Shown here: one piece after another, positions 9,462-18,926 of the stretch
Position numbering within the stretch: position 1 is the first letter of the stretch
Layout of the letters: every line of letters starts with the position of its first letter
DNA from: Cyclobacteriaceae bacterium
GTDB lineage: Bacteria; Bacteroidota; Bacteroidia; Cytophagales; Cyclobacteriaceae
Direction of reading: 5' to 3'
Length of the DNA: 64,000 nt
Assembly (NCBI GenBank): GCA_012033595.1
Contig: JAAUQL010000008.1
Span: forward strand, 19,093-83,092
Translations under genes and position numbers: made by a program
The notes under the pieces: model-generated
What the model was told of the DNA's origin: nothing
Databases searched by the model: none
The model's input: the letters and a program-made list of their open reading frames with translations, nothing else

Positions 9462-10118
9462 TTGGATTTTGATCAAATATCGGAAAAGATAAAAGGCTAT
9501 CAGGCTCAGGGAAAGAGGATTTTTACCAGTTCTTCTTTTCAAACCCACAGCATTCCATTGCTTCATATCATCAGTCAGGTGGACGCCTCCATTCCGGTTT
9601 ATTTTTTGAATACCGGATATCATTTTCCCGAAACCCTGGAATTCAGGGATCAAATCGTCGATTTATTGGGTCTTTATATTATCGACCTTAAACCCGATAC
9701 GCCTAAAATCATGCAACTTGGTGCCGACGGTAAGTTGCTGTTTACCTCCGATCCGGATCATTGTTGCTATCTCAACAAAACCCAGCCAATGGAAAAAGTA
9801 CTCATGGATCATGACGTATGGATCAATGGCATACGAGGTGAACAAAATATGTATCGCAGCCAACTGCACGAAGAACAACCAGCCAAGCATGGTGTCATCC
9901 GTTTTCACCCTTTGATCAGCTGGTCAAACAGGGATATTTTGGCTTATAGGAAAAAATACAAACTTCCGGAGCACCCACTGGAAGCCAAGGGCTATTTCAG
10001 CATTGGCTGTGGGCCTTGTACTCGCAAGCTCGACCTGGCTATGCAGGAGCGCGAAGCCCGCTGGTACGGGCTCAATAAAACAGAATGTGGTTTGAACACT
10101 GACCTGGTAAATAAATAA
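9462..10118 (+). CDS. cysH: assimilatory adenylyl-sulfate (APS/PAPS) reductase
   Basis: Reduces activated sulfate (APS, or PAPS in relatives) to sulfite with thioredoxin. It has all four cysteines of the iron-sulfur type: CC at residues 101-102 and CGPC at 183-186, which in the family hold a [4Fe-4S] cluster and mark APS-using enzymes. The catalytic ECG motif is near the C-terminus (Cys209). The start is TTG at 9462; an in-frame TGA lies just upstream and no ATG occurs before residue 84. At 218 aa it is slightly short. The epimerase gene begins one base after the stop. CysD/CysN are not in the window. Confidence 0.9.
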   Translation: MDFDQISEKIKGYQAQGKRIFTSSSFQTHSIPLLHIISQVDASIPVYFLNTGYHFPETLEFRDQIVDLLGLYIIDLKPDTPKIMQLGADGKLLFTSDPDHCCYLNKTQPMEKVLMDHDVWINGIRGEQNMYRSQLHEEQPAKHGVIRFHPLISWSNRDILAYRKKYKLPEHPLEAKGYFSIGCGPCTRKLDLAMQEREARWYGLNKTECGLNTDLVNK

Positions 10119-10119
10119 C

Positions 10120-11040
10120 ATGAGAGTATTGATAACTGGAGGAGCCGGATACATCGGCACAGTATTAACCAAACACCTGGTCAAGTGCCCCGAAGTAGAT
10201 AAGATCATTATTTACGACAATCTGAGCAGGAAAAACTCCAACCTTTTTATGGGAGAGCGCCTGCCCAATGCCGCAAAGGTAGAGCTGGTGGTGGGCGATA
10301 TTCTTGATTTGCGCAAGCTCAATAAGGTGCTCACCGGGGTAGATGCCGTATTTCATCTGGCCGCCCGGGTATCGACGCCTTTTGCCAATGTGGACGCGGA
10401 CTTCCATGAGCAGGTGAATCATTGGGGTACCTCCGAGCTGGTATCGGCAGTAGAAATGAGCGAAGTCAAAAAATTTATCTATACGAGCAGCACCTCAGTG
10501 TATGGCGGATCGGTTGCTACCATCGGAGAGCACGAAATCCCCGATCCTAAGACGTTCTATGGGATATCGAAATTCCGCGGCGAAGAGCATGTTCGACGAT
10601 TGCAAAAAAAATGCAATGCCCTTATCCTTCGTTGCGCCAATGTATATGGCTATAGCCGCAGTATGCGTTTTGACGCGGTGATCAATCGTTTTATGTTCGA
10701 TGCCAATTTTTTAAACCGAATACAAATACATGGAAATGGCCAACAAAGCCGGGCTTTTATTCATGTGAATGTACTGGTAAAATCGCTGATAGCTTGCCTT
10801 CTGGAAGAAGTGCCTTCGGGCATTTACAATGTGGTGGACAAAAATTTGCAAATACTAGACATCGTGGATGTGCTCAAAAACATCTACCCAAGCCTCGAAT
10901 TTATCTTCATCAATCAACATCTCACCTTGAGGCAAATGATGGTCGAGCCAAATTCATCTTTGAGGAAATTTGTTGATTATAGCAATAATCTTAGCCTGAC
11001 AGAAGAGCTACAAGATTTTAAAAACAGGTTTTCATTTTAG
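10120..11040 (+). CDS. NAD-dependent sugar epimerase/dehydratase (extended SDR)
   Basis: Extended short-chain dehydrogenase of the nucleotide-sugar epimerase type. The Rossmann motif GGAGYIG is at residues 7-13. Ser123/Ser124 and the catalytic pair Tyr147-x3-Lys151 (YGISK) are in place. The 306-aa length is normal. It starts one base after the cysH stop, so the two are co-transcribed, although a shared pathway is not obvious. The product is probably a cell-surface sugar precursor; the exact substrate cannot be read from sequence. Confidence 0.88.
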   Translation: MRVLITGGAGYIGTVLTKHLVKCPEVDKIIIYDNLSRKNSNLFMGERLPNAAKVELVVGDILDLRKLNKVLTGVDAVFHLAARVSTPFANVDADFHEQVNHWGTSELVSAVEMSEVKKFIYTSSTSVYGGSVATIGEHEIPDPKTFYGISKFRGEEHVRRLQKKCNALILRCANVYGYSRSMRFDAVINRFMFDANFLNRIQIHGNGQQSRAFIHVNVLVKSLIACLLEEVPSGIYNVVDKNLQILDIVDVLKNIYPSLEFIFINQHLTLRQMMVEPNSSLRKFVDYSNNLSLTEELQDFKNRFSF

Positions 11041-11515
11041 TTTGCGGCCTATCTTTTATTGCCCAAATTTTATATAAATATATACCTAAGTTGCATTTTG
11101 ATTTAAACTGAATGATTTGCTTAAAGTAAAATTTTGATTTTATTTGCTAATCGTTTGAAAAATAAATATTTATGTGTGTATTTATGGTAAATTTGTGCCG
11201 TATATTATTTTGCGAATGAACATTTGAATTGTGTAAATAACAGATACTTGACACCTCAACCCAAAATTCCGCAATTAATGGTATCAAAGGCCGGTAATTT
11301 CTTACATCATGATTATTAAAGACTTACATGGCCTGGAGCCGGGATTTACTTTTATAAGGTTCAAATATGTACTTTCGGATGGGTATTGGGTGTATTATGC
11401 CCTGCATTTTGAATTGTCAAACTGATTATTTCTATGCGTTTAGCATATGATACATTAAAGGAGTTGAAATGTATTACATCAGTTTTTATAGAAAAGGAAG
11501 ACTTTATTACCAGCT
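11041..11515. other. AT-rich intergenic region upstream of the adhesin operon
   Basis: A 475-bp spacer, clearly more AT-rich than the flanking housekeeping genes. It contains an exact TAnnTTTG box (TAAATTTG, 11188-11195) without a good -33 element, and a 38-codon ORF listed separately. If the box is the promoter, the adhesin operon would have a leader longer than 300 nt. Confidence 0.5.
11309..11425 (+). CDS. possible 38-aa peptide upstream of adhesin operon
   Basis: Open frame from ATG 11309 to TGA 11423-11425. The peptide is aromatic-rich (several Phe, Tyr and Trp), with no signal peptide and no recognised family. It could be a leader peptide or a chance ORF. Support is weak and comes only from the open frame and its position in the long putative leader. 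Confidence 0.2.
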   Translation: MIIKDLHGLEPGFTFIRFKYVLSDGYWVYYALHFELSN

Positions 11516-11551
11516 ATGGTCACAAATAATACTTTTAGTAAATCAAAGGAT

Positions 11552-11920
11552 ATGAAATTTAAGAATTACCATCTGATCATTTGTATTCTGGGCATTGGAT
11601 TTTTAATGGCCTTGACAAGCAGCGAGACAATTGCGCAATGCAATTCTAAAATAGAAGCCAAGGCTAAATCTATTTCAGAAGAGGAAGGCGAAATAATTGT
11701 TGAAATCACTTCATCGCAAGGATTCATTTGTAGATTGAATACAGTGAGTGGAAAGGGAATTGTGCAAGTGGATTCACAAAATGGCAATGGCAATAAAACG
11801 ATCAAATTTTCCAGTTTGGATAAATATAAAATGTATCAAGTTGAAGTAGAATTTTTGTCAGAAGAGAACAAATTGTGCCAAAAACTTCAGAAGAATGATT
11901 TGATTTTTGAATCTAACTAG
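11552..11920 (+). CDS. small secreted protein encoded before the giant adhesin
   Basis: Signal peptide at residues 1-30 (MKFKNYHLIICILGIGF..., ending ETIAQ), then about 92 residues forming a probable beta-sandwich with three Cys and a lysine-rich end. No family is recognised. ATG 11552 is preferred because it begins the signal peptide; the in-frame ATG at 11516 would add 12 polar residues. The adhesin ATG lies one base after the stop, so the two genes are translationally close and probably work together on the cell surface (inference). Confidence 0.7.
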   Translation: MKFKNYHLIICILGIGFLMALTSSETIAQCNSKIEAKAKSISEEEGEIIVEITSSQGFICRLNTVSGKGIVQVDSQNGNGNKTIKFSSLDKYKMYQVEVEFLSEENKLCQKLQKNDLIFESN

Positions 11921-11921
11921 C

Positions 11922-14900
11922 ATGAGAAAGTATATTATTTTCCTTTTATTTTTTTTTGGTTCTTATGGCTTCAAGGCATATGGCCAATGCACCGGAACAC
12001 TTATCACTAGTTTCACAGTAACTAATACGAAGAATGTTAGTTGTTTTTCGGGTACAGATGGAGAAATTGAAATAACACTTGCTGGCGGAGAGGCCCCATT
12101 TACTTATAGTTTGGTATTGGAAACGGGAAGTGGGGATATACCAATTGCAAGCATCGTTAACACTACACTTCAAACAGTGACTTTTAGTGGTCTTTTTTCA
12201 AACGCTTCCATTGGTTCTTATAAAGTGACAGTGGTGACCTCTAACGGAACTTTAGGAGTACCTCCAATTTCTATTTGCGGACGACGAGTTATTACAGGTA
12301 TAAATATAACTCAGCCTGATGAATTATTGTCAACAGCCATAGTCACCCAAACTTGCGCAGGAAATGATGGGGCAATTTTGTTAAATACAAATGGAGGTAC
12401 TTCTCCATATACTTATGCATGGACAGGCCCGGTTGTTATCGGAAATACAAATAATCCAACAGGGCTAAGTCCCGGCACTTATAATGTTGTAATTACGGAT
12501 GCTCTTGGATGTACATTTAGCGATTCATACGTTTTGAATGCTTTACCTGATGCAACAATGTCACTAACAGGTTCAGCTGATTTATGCAACGGAGAAACTT
12601 CTACGCTCCAAATAGCAATTAATAATGGAGTAGGCCCATACACGGTTATCATTGACACTACAGGTTCTTCGACTAACAAAACTATAAATAATTATAATTC
12701 AGGTGATAATATCTTCATCGGACCTACCGCAAATGCAACTTATTCACTTGTTTCAGTTGTCGATAATAATGGGTGTGTTGCAACATTATCTGGCAGTGCA
12801 GCCATCACGGTTAACCCTTTACCGATTGCATTCAACATATCTGGCGGTGGCAGCTATTGTGCTGGAACCGCAGTAGCACAATCCTTGGCCCTGGATGGTA
12901 GCGAACTTGGCGTGAACTACATTTTGGTGCTGGATGGCACAACAGATATAGAAACCGTGACCGGAACCGGCGCAGCGATTAGTTTTACAGCACAAAGCGC
13001 ACCCGGCACCTATACGGTACGCGCAGAGCATGCGACAACAAGTTGCAGTTCGCCTATGAGCGGAAGCGCATCGATTAGCGTAGATCCCCTGCCAACGGCA
13101 TTCAATGTAACCGGTGGTGGAAGCTATTGCACTGGTGCACCGATTGCGCAGGCACTGGGCCTGGACAATAGCGAACCGGGCATCAATTACATCCTGGTAC
13201 TGGATGGCACTACAGATATACAAACTGTCGGCGGAACCGGATCGGCAATCAGCTTCACCGCCCAAACCACGGTAGGCACCTATACTGTAAGGGCAGAAAA
13301 CACCACGACATCATGCAGCTCACCCATGACAGGCAGCGCGACCATAAGCGAGAGCCCCGCTCCCGATGCCACCATCACCGCCGCTGGCCCTTTTTGCCAA
13401 TATGATCCTTCAATCAGTTTGTCGGCAGTAACTGGCGGTGGTACTTGGTCAGGAAATGGCATCATCAATGGCGCAGTAGGAACATTTGACCCTGCGACAG
13501 CCGGATCAGGTATCCATACCATCACGTATTCCATTACAGTTTTGGGATGTAGCGCTATAAGCACCACCACCATCACTGTAAACCCGGCACCAAATCCCAC
13601 CATCAGTCCGGCCGGCCCATTTTGTATCTCAGACGGAGCAATCACTTTAACCGCAGCAACTACAGGCGGCATCTGGTCAGGTACTGGCATCACCGACCCG
13701 GCAGCAGGCACTTTTAATCCAGCCACAGCAAACACAGGAGATCATGTCATCACCTATACCGTTACCGGAAGTGGTTGTACTTCTGTAGGAACTACCACCA
13801 TTACAGTGGCACCGGCTCCTGATGCAACGATTACCGCTACAGGCCCCTTGTGCGAAACGGCATCACCGATCAACTTAACAGCAACTACAGCCGGAGGTAC
13901 TTGGTCTGGCAATGGCATTACCGATGGGGCAGCCGGCACTTTCAATCCCACCACTGCCGGAGTTGGTGCGCATGTAATAAGCTATTCCATTACCATTGGA
14001 GGATGTAGTGACAACAGCACGACCACCATCAATGTTATTTCTTCGCCAGCCGCTCCAACAGCCAGCAATAATGGGCCAGTTTGCGAAAATGGCGATTTGC
14101 AACTGAGCACACCATTGGTGCCAGGTGTTGCTTATGAATGGACCGGCCCCAAGGGATTTACATCAACTGACAGAACGCCAATCATCAGTGGAATTGCATT
14201 GAGCGATGCAGGCGATTATTCGGTCACCATCCATAACGGCACATGTGTTAGTTTGCCTGGGATGACTACAGTATTTGTTAATTCAAAACCTGCCCCACTT
14301 ACGTTCACACAAGGTGAACAAGCCCCGGCATGTCAGGCTGTCGGACAAGTTTACACCGTCAATGGCCCTTTGACTTCTAGTTATTCGTGGACGCTTCCAA
14401 TAGGGGCGTCAATAGTCGGACCTGCAAATGGACCGAGCATTACCGTGGATTTTGGGCTGATCAGCGGTAATATTTCTGTCGTCGAAACCAGCAATGGTTG
14501 CGCTGGTGATTTAGCTTCTTTAAGTGTCAATTTGCAGAGTTGCCCGTTGACCGCAGCATTTAGTACAGATGTAAACGAGCTTTGCATTGGAAGTACGGTG
14601 ACTGTTACTGATTTTTCCGCCGGTGCAATTGGAGCCACTTACGCGTGGGATTTTGGCACTGACGCCACGCCAGCCACCTCCAATGTTGTCGGGCCGCATA
14701 GCATCGTTTATGCTTCTACTGGCACCAAAACCATATCGTTAACTGTTACCCGGGGCTTGGAAACAAGCACGGTGTCCCAGACCATTGAGGTCATCGATCC
14801 TCCAGGTGCCGTACTATCTGGTGGCGAAAGCATTTGTCCCGGCAATTCATCAATCTTAACCGTCAACCTGACAGGAACAGCCCCCTGGACTTTTGTGTAC

Positions 14901-17900
14901 AATGACGGCACAACGGATATAAGCGAAACGATCAATAGTTCTCCTTATACGTTCAGTGTTGCTCCAACATCGACCACCACTTATACAGCAGTTTCGGTTA
15001 CGGATCAATCATGTCTTGCAGTTGCTACCGGTGCAGCAGTTATAGATGTGAGCCCAATCAAAAATGTTACCTTGGCTTTAGATTCCATCAATGGAAATCC
15101 TGGAGGAACGGTATTGGTGCCATTCTCAACACTGGATTTTATCGATGTACTTTCCATGCAATTCACTGTAGCTTGGGATCCCTCGTTATTAAGTTTCAAT
15201 AACCTTCAGGATATCGCCATTAGCCAGGCCAACCTTGATTATAATTTTAACAATGCACAAGGTTATCTGACAATTAGCTGGTTTAACCAGGCGGCAACTG
15301 ATACCACTATAGTAGATGGCGATAATCTTTTCTCTTTATCATTCGACATTGCCAATACAATTTGTTCCGATGCCCCGCTTTCCATAGATGGTTCCATCAC
15401 CCAGATAGAGGTAGGCTATGGTGCCGGTTGTACCGCTAATGTGCTCACCCAAAATGGAAATGTTGACATACAAGGTTCTGCGCTTATATCCAGTAATGAT
15501 GTCAGTAACCTGTTCTGCGCCGGAGATCAAGTTGTATTTACCGCTCTACCCGCAGGCTTAGCCAATTACGATTTTTATGTGAATGGTGCTATCGATCAAA
15601 GCGGAGCGAGCAATATCTATACGATCTCCACCCTTTCCGATCAGGATTCTGTCAATGTGATTGTCAGAAATGACCAGGCGTGTTCGTTACCCGCTCAGGG
15701 AATTGTAGTGTCAATTAACCAGTTGACCGTTACCTCAAACATCACCGCGATTTCGGGCTGTGGACTTGCTGATGGTATAATAGATATTGAAATAGCGGAT
15801 GGGTCGGGGAGCTATTCCTATCTATGGAGTGGCCCCTCTATAGTGGATCCGGCATTGCAGGATCAGACCAACCTTGGTCTGGGAAATTATACCGTTAGCG
15901 TCACCGATATCAACTCAAATTGTTCGCAGTCATTTAATTTTGAATTGAGGGAGCCGGTCAATTTTACACTTGGCGCTAGCAAAATGGATGTAAGCAGTAC
16001 CGGCGGAAATGACGGCGCTATAGATTTGACTATCGGGGGCGGCGGCATAGGACCATATAACATTTCCTGGACAGGCCCCGGATTGTTTGTCGCTTCAGCA
16101 GAAGATATCACAGGACTATTTGCAGGTACCTATACCGCAACAATACAAGATTTGGGAAGTGGATGTACAGACTATATTCAAGTAGAAATATTACAGCCTG
16201 TAAATGCCATCGTACTCGATGCCACCAAAACAGATGTAACTACGTGTGGTGCCAGTGACGGCACCATCAACTTGTCCATTACCGGGGGCAGCGGATCATA
16301 TTCAATATCATGGTCTGGACCAAATGCCTTTGTTGCCAATACACTAAATATCACAGGACTTGCTGGTGGCCTGTACATTGCCACGGTAAAAGACCTGGTC
16401 ACTTCCATTACCGCACAATGGACAGTGCAGGTGAACGAACCACAAGGATTTTCCATTGCTGCCAATGCAACACCGATCACATATTGTGCTGGAGCAGATG
16501 GTACCATAAGCCTGAACATTACGGGAGGCTCTGGTAATTTTAGCTACATATGGAGAGATTTAAACGGTTTGGGGTTTGGCGCTTTCGACAAGGACATCAT
16601 TGATCTGGCAGTTGCAGATTACAGGGTCGTTGTTACCGACATGGTGAGCGGTTGCACGGATTCCCTCGACGCAACAGTAGGCAAGCCTGCTATATGCGAC
16701 CAGCCATGTGCATTGATTGTAGCCTCCACGACAAACAATACTACTTGCCCCGGAACCACCGATGGTGCAGCTGTAATCAACATTATCTCTGGTGGCTCAG
16801 GTCCCGGAAATTATTATGTAAGTCTTGACACCGGCAAAACTTTTGTACCGTTTCTGGGTCAAAATATCACAGCGATTACTGGAAATGGGCAAGGTAGCTA
16901 TCTGTATATCGCCAAAGATACGGTTACGGGTTGTGTGGTCAATACCATTGCCAATGTGGGTGTCTCAACCAATCTGATGGCCAATATTTCAGTGTCCAAT
17001 CCGGGATGTGCAGAAAATGATGGTATCATTACCTTTAATGTATCTGGGGGCGTGGTGCCATTTGTAGTCGAAATCACCGATTCTCTGGGAGTGGTGACCA
17101 ACAAGTCAGGCACGGGATTTTTCCAATTCAAAGACCTTTTGAAAGGAAGTTACTTTTATACAGTAAGAGAGCAATCTGGTTGTACAATTGTGGCCTCTGA
17201 TTCCATAGAACTCGAAGTGCAGTGTGATAATGGTACTTGCACTGCCTTGATTGCAAGTGCTTCGGAATTCCAGGATGCCACCTGCGGCACCAACCCGAAT
17301 GGCATGGCCAGAATTTCGGTGACTGGTGGTTCGAGTCCGTATGAATATACGGTGGATGGTGCCAATTGGATCCCATTCGTTTCGGGAAATTTTGTAGATC
17401 AATTGCCGCCAAACGGCACCTATAATATCGCCATACGCCAGGATGCCGACAATGCGACATGCAGAACCAATGTATCTGTGACTATAAACGGTGAGGCGTC
17501 TATTGTACAGGCAGAGCCGATATATACTACCCTAAGGGCAAGTTGCAATCTCAATGATGGTGCGGTGAAAATTGGCAAAATTGCTGGAGGAAGGTTGCCA
17601 TATCGATACAAACTGGATGATGTGTTTATTCTGTTGCCGGCAGATTCGATTATCACCGAAATTGGTGCCGGATTCCATGTATTCAGCGTTGTTGACGCAC
17701 TGGATTGTCGAGCGGATTTCACGTTCGAAGTAGAATCGCCCGGGGTGATTGTGGCTACGGCAACAGATGTTCCGGTTAAATGTACATCTATAATCTTAAA
17801 AGCCGGAATCAAGATACAAGTAGATTTGGATCAAACAACATTACCTGGGCCTTATGAGGCATACATCGCCTCCGCCAATGCACCAGATGATGGCATTATC

Positions 17901-18926
17901 TATCAAATTCCAGACAATGGAGTGAGGACAATCCTCAATTTGGAAAAGGATTTTTATAACGTGACTATTTCTTCTGGCGTAGTAGGGGCATGCAATTTTG
18001 CTGAAAGCATTCCTGTATTTAGCGGTGCTTCTCCACTGGATTTCGATATTATAGAAAGCGACAGTATAGTAAGTTGCATTGGGAGCTCGGGCTCCATTAC
18101 TATAGCCAATGTGACCGGCGATGCGATGTACCCGTATGTTATGCAGTTGTTAGATAATTCGGGAACAATTTTAAATACCTACAGCCTGAATAGTTTTGAT
18201 CTTGAAGGCGGTTACACACTCGACAATTCGAACACAAATGGCCTGGAAGCTGGTAAGTATTTTGTCAAAATGATTCAAAATCAAGACGAATGTACAGTAA
18301 CGGCTCAATCAGAGCTTATCACCATTTACGAACCGCTCGGACAATTGGGATTTGAAGCTTTGGAAGACGAAGTGTCAATTTCGGATCGACCGACCGGAAG
18401 CCTCATCGGACAAGTATTGCCAAGTGGAGGTCAGCCGTATGAAGCACTAATTCAACTTATAGAGCCAGTTTTTGAAATGAACATTACCGATATTTTCGCC
18501 TTTAATGAAAATAGGGATTGGCAAATCGTAAGCAGCACCGGAAATAATCTGAACAAATTCCCGGTGAAATTCGATTCACTTTGGGCCGGTTCCTATGAAG
18601 TATTTGTCAGAGATAGCTATGGTTGTGAGATTCGATTGGAATATAATATCGACTACGATGCCACCGTGTTTATTCCCAATGTGTTTACCCCAAACAACGA
18701 TGGCTACAACGATGTGTTTTATATCAGAAACCTTCCGGAATCAGGAACCAAGTTGGTGATATCTAATAGGAACGGTTCTGTGATATACCAAAACAACAAC
18801 TACAATTACGATGAGCTCTGGGATGGTGGCGATGTAGCTGATGGGGTGTATTTTTATAAAATAAACATGCCAAACGGCGAATCATACAAAGGATGGGTTG
18901 AAAAATGGGCTGGAGCCAAACCTTAA
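11922..18926 (+). CDS. giant T9SS type B surface adhesin, SprB-like, 2334 aa
   Basis: Cell-surface protein exported by Sec and the type IX system; SprB-like proteins act in gliding and adhesion. The ATG at 11922 begins the signal peptide (cleavage after AYGQ, about residue 22). Modules in order: two SprB-like repeats, two 90-aa near-identical repeats (301-480), three 76-aa repeats (479-706), an Ig-like region, a PKD domain (about 874-963), a cohesin-like domain (1046-1185), about nine more SprB-type repeats with C..xDG and GG..PY patterns (about 1273-2070), and a type B sorting domain (2247-2334) with NVFTPNNDGYNDVF and LWDGG...DGVYFYK. Its end overlaps the convergent acyl-CoA reductase gene. 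Confidence 0.93.
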   Translation: MRKYIIFLLFFFGSYGFKAYGQCTGTLITSFTVTNTKNVSCFSGTDGEIEITLAGGEAPFTYSLVLETGSGDIPIASIVNTTLQTVTFSGLFSNASIGSYKVTVVTSNGTLGVPPISICGRRVITGINITQPDELLSTAIVTQTCAGNDGAILLNTNGGTSPYTYAWTGPVVIGNTNNPTGLSPGTYNVVITDALGCTFSDSYVLNALPDATMSLTGSADLCNGETSTLQIAINNGVGPYTVIIDTTGSSTNKTINNYNSGDNIFIGPTANATYSLVSVVDNNGCVATLSGSAAITVNPLPIAFNISGGGSYCAGTAVAQSLALDGSELGVNYILVLDGTTDIETVTGTGAAISFTAQSAPGTYTVRAEHATTSCSSPMSGSASISVDPLPTAFNVTGGGSYCTGAPIAQALGLDNSEPGINYILVLDGTTDIQTVGGTGSAISFTAQTTVGTYTVRAENTTTSCSSPMTGSATISESPAPDATITAAGPFCQYDPSISLSAVTGGGTWSGNGIINGAVGTFDPATAGSGIHTITYSITVLGCSAISTTTITVNPAPNPTISPAGPFCISDGAITLTAATTGGIWSGTGITDPAAGTFNPATANTGDHVITYTVTGSGCTSVGTTTITVAPAPDATITATGPLCETASPINLTATTAGGTWSGNGITDGAAGTFNPTTAGVGAHVISYSITIGGCSDNSTTTINVISSPAAPTASNNGPVCENGDLQLSTPLVPGVAYEWTGPKGFTSTDRTPIISGIALSDAGDYSVTIHNGTCVSLPGMTTVFVNSKPAPLTFTQGEQAPACQAVGQVYTVNGPLTSSYSWTLPIGASIVGPANGPSITVDFGLISGNISVVETSNGCAGDLASLSVNLQSCPLTAAFSTDVNELCIGSTVTVTDFSAGAIGATYAWDFGTDATPATSNVVGPHSIVYASTGTKTISLTVTRGLETSTVSQTIEVIDPPGAVLSGGESICPGNSSILTVNLTGTAPWTFVYNDGTTDISETINSSPYTFSVAPTSTTTYTAVSVTDQSCLAVATGAAVIDVSPIKNVTLALDSINGNPGGTVLVPFSTLDFIDVLSMQFTVAWDPSLLSFNNLQDIAISQANLDYNFNNAQGYLTISWFNQAATDTTIVDGDNLFSLSFDIANTICSDAPLSIDGSITQIEVGYGAGCTANVLTQNGNVDIQGSALISSNDVSNLFCAGDQVVFTALPAGLANYDFYVNGAIDQSGASNIYTISTLSDQDSVNVIVRNDQACSLPAQGIVVSINQLTVTSNITAISGCGLADGIIDIEIADGSGSYSYLWSGPSIVDPALQDQTNLGLGNYTVSVTDINSNCSQSFNFELREPVNFTLGASKMDVSSTGGNDGAIDLTIGGGGIGPYNISWTGPGLFVASAEDITGLFAGTYTATIQDLGSGCTDYIQVEILQPVNAIVLDATKTDVTTCGASDGTINLSITGGSGSYSISWSGPNAFVANTLNITGLAGGLYIATVKDLVTSITAQWTVQVNEPQGFSIAANATPITYCAGADGTISLNITGGSGNFSYIWRDLNGLGFGAFDKDIIDLAVADYRVVVTDMVSGCTDSLDATVGKPAICDQPCALIVASTTNNTTCPGTTDGAAVINIISGGSGPGNYYVSLDTGKTFVPFLGQNITAITGNGQGSYLYIAKDTVTGCVVNTIANVGVSTNLMANISVSNPGCAENDGIITFNVSGGVVPFVVEITDSLGVVTNKSGTGFFQFKDLLKGSYFYTVREQSGCTIVASDSIELEVQCDNGTCTALIASASEFQDATCGTNPNGMARISVTGGSSPYEYTVDGANWIPFVSGNFVDQLPPNGTYNIAIRQDADNATCRTNVSVTINGEASIVQAEPIYTTLRASCNLNDGAVKIGKIAGGRLPYRYKLDDVFILLPADSIITEIGAGFHVFSVVDALDCRADFTFEVESPGVIVATATDVPVKCTSIILKAGIKIQVDLDQTTLPGPYEAYIASANAPDDGIIYQIPDNGVRTILNLEKDFYNVTISSGVVGACNFAESIPVFSGASPLDFDIIESDSIVSCIGSSGSITIANVTGDAMYPYVMQLLDNSGTILNTYSLNSFDLEGGYTLDNSNTNGLEAGKYFVKMIQNQDECTVTAQSELITIYEPLGQLGFEALEDEVSISDRPTGSLIGQVLPSGGQPYEALIQLIEPVFEMNITDIFAFNENRDWQIVSSTGNNLNKFPVKFDSLWAGSYEVFVRDSYGCEIRLEYNIDYDATVFIPNVFTPNNDGYNDVFYIRNLPESGTKLVISNRNGSVIYQNNNYNYDELWDGGDVADGVYFYKINMPNGESYKGWVEKWAGAKP
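12822..13361 (+). repeat. two tandem 270-bp repeats inside the adhesin gene
   Basis: Copies start at 12822 and 13092 with a 270-bp (90-codon) period. Both encode GGGSYC..., NYILVLDGTTDI, GTYTVRAE and SCSSPM blocks. The similarity extends to the nucleotide level, indicating recent duplication. Confidence 0.9.
13356..14039 (+). repeat. three tandem 228-bp repeats inside the adhesin gene
   Basis: Copies start at 13356, 13584 and 13812 with an exact 228-bp (76-codon) period. Each encodes a PAP(D/N), GPxC, GG(T/I)WSG(N/T)GI and GTF(D/N)P(A/T)TA pattern. They follow directly after the 270-bp repeats and are GC-richer than the operon start. Confidence 0.9.

Noticed and set aside
12822..14039. Regular direct repeats that could suggest a CRISPR array near a cas6-bearing region
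   Set aside because: The units are 228-270 bp, in frame and protein-coding, without short repeats alternating with unique spacers. They belong to the adhesin gene.
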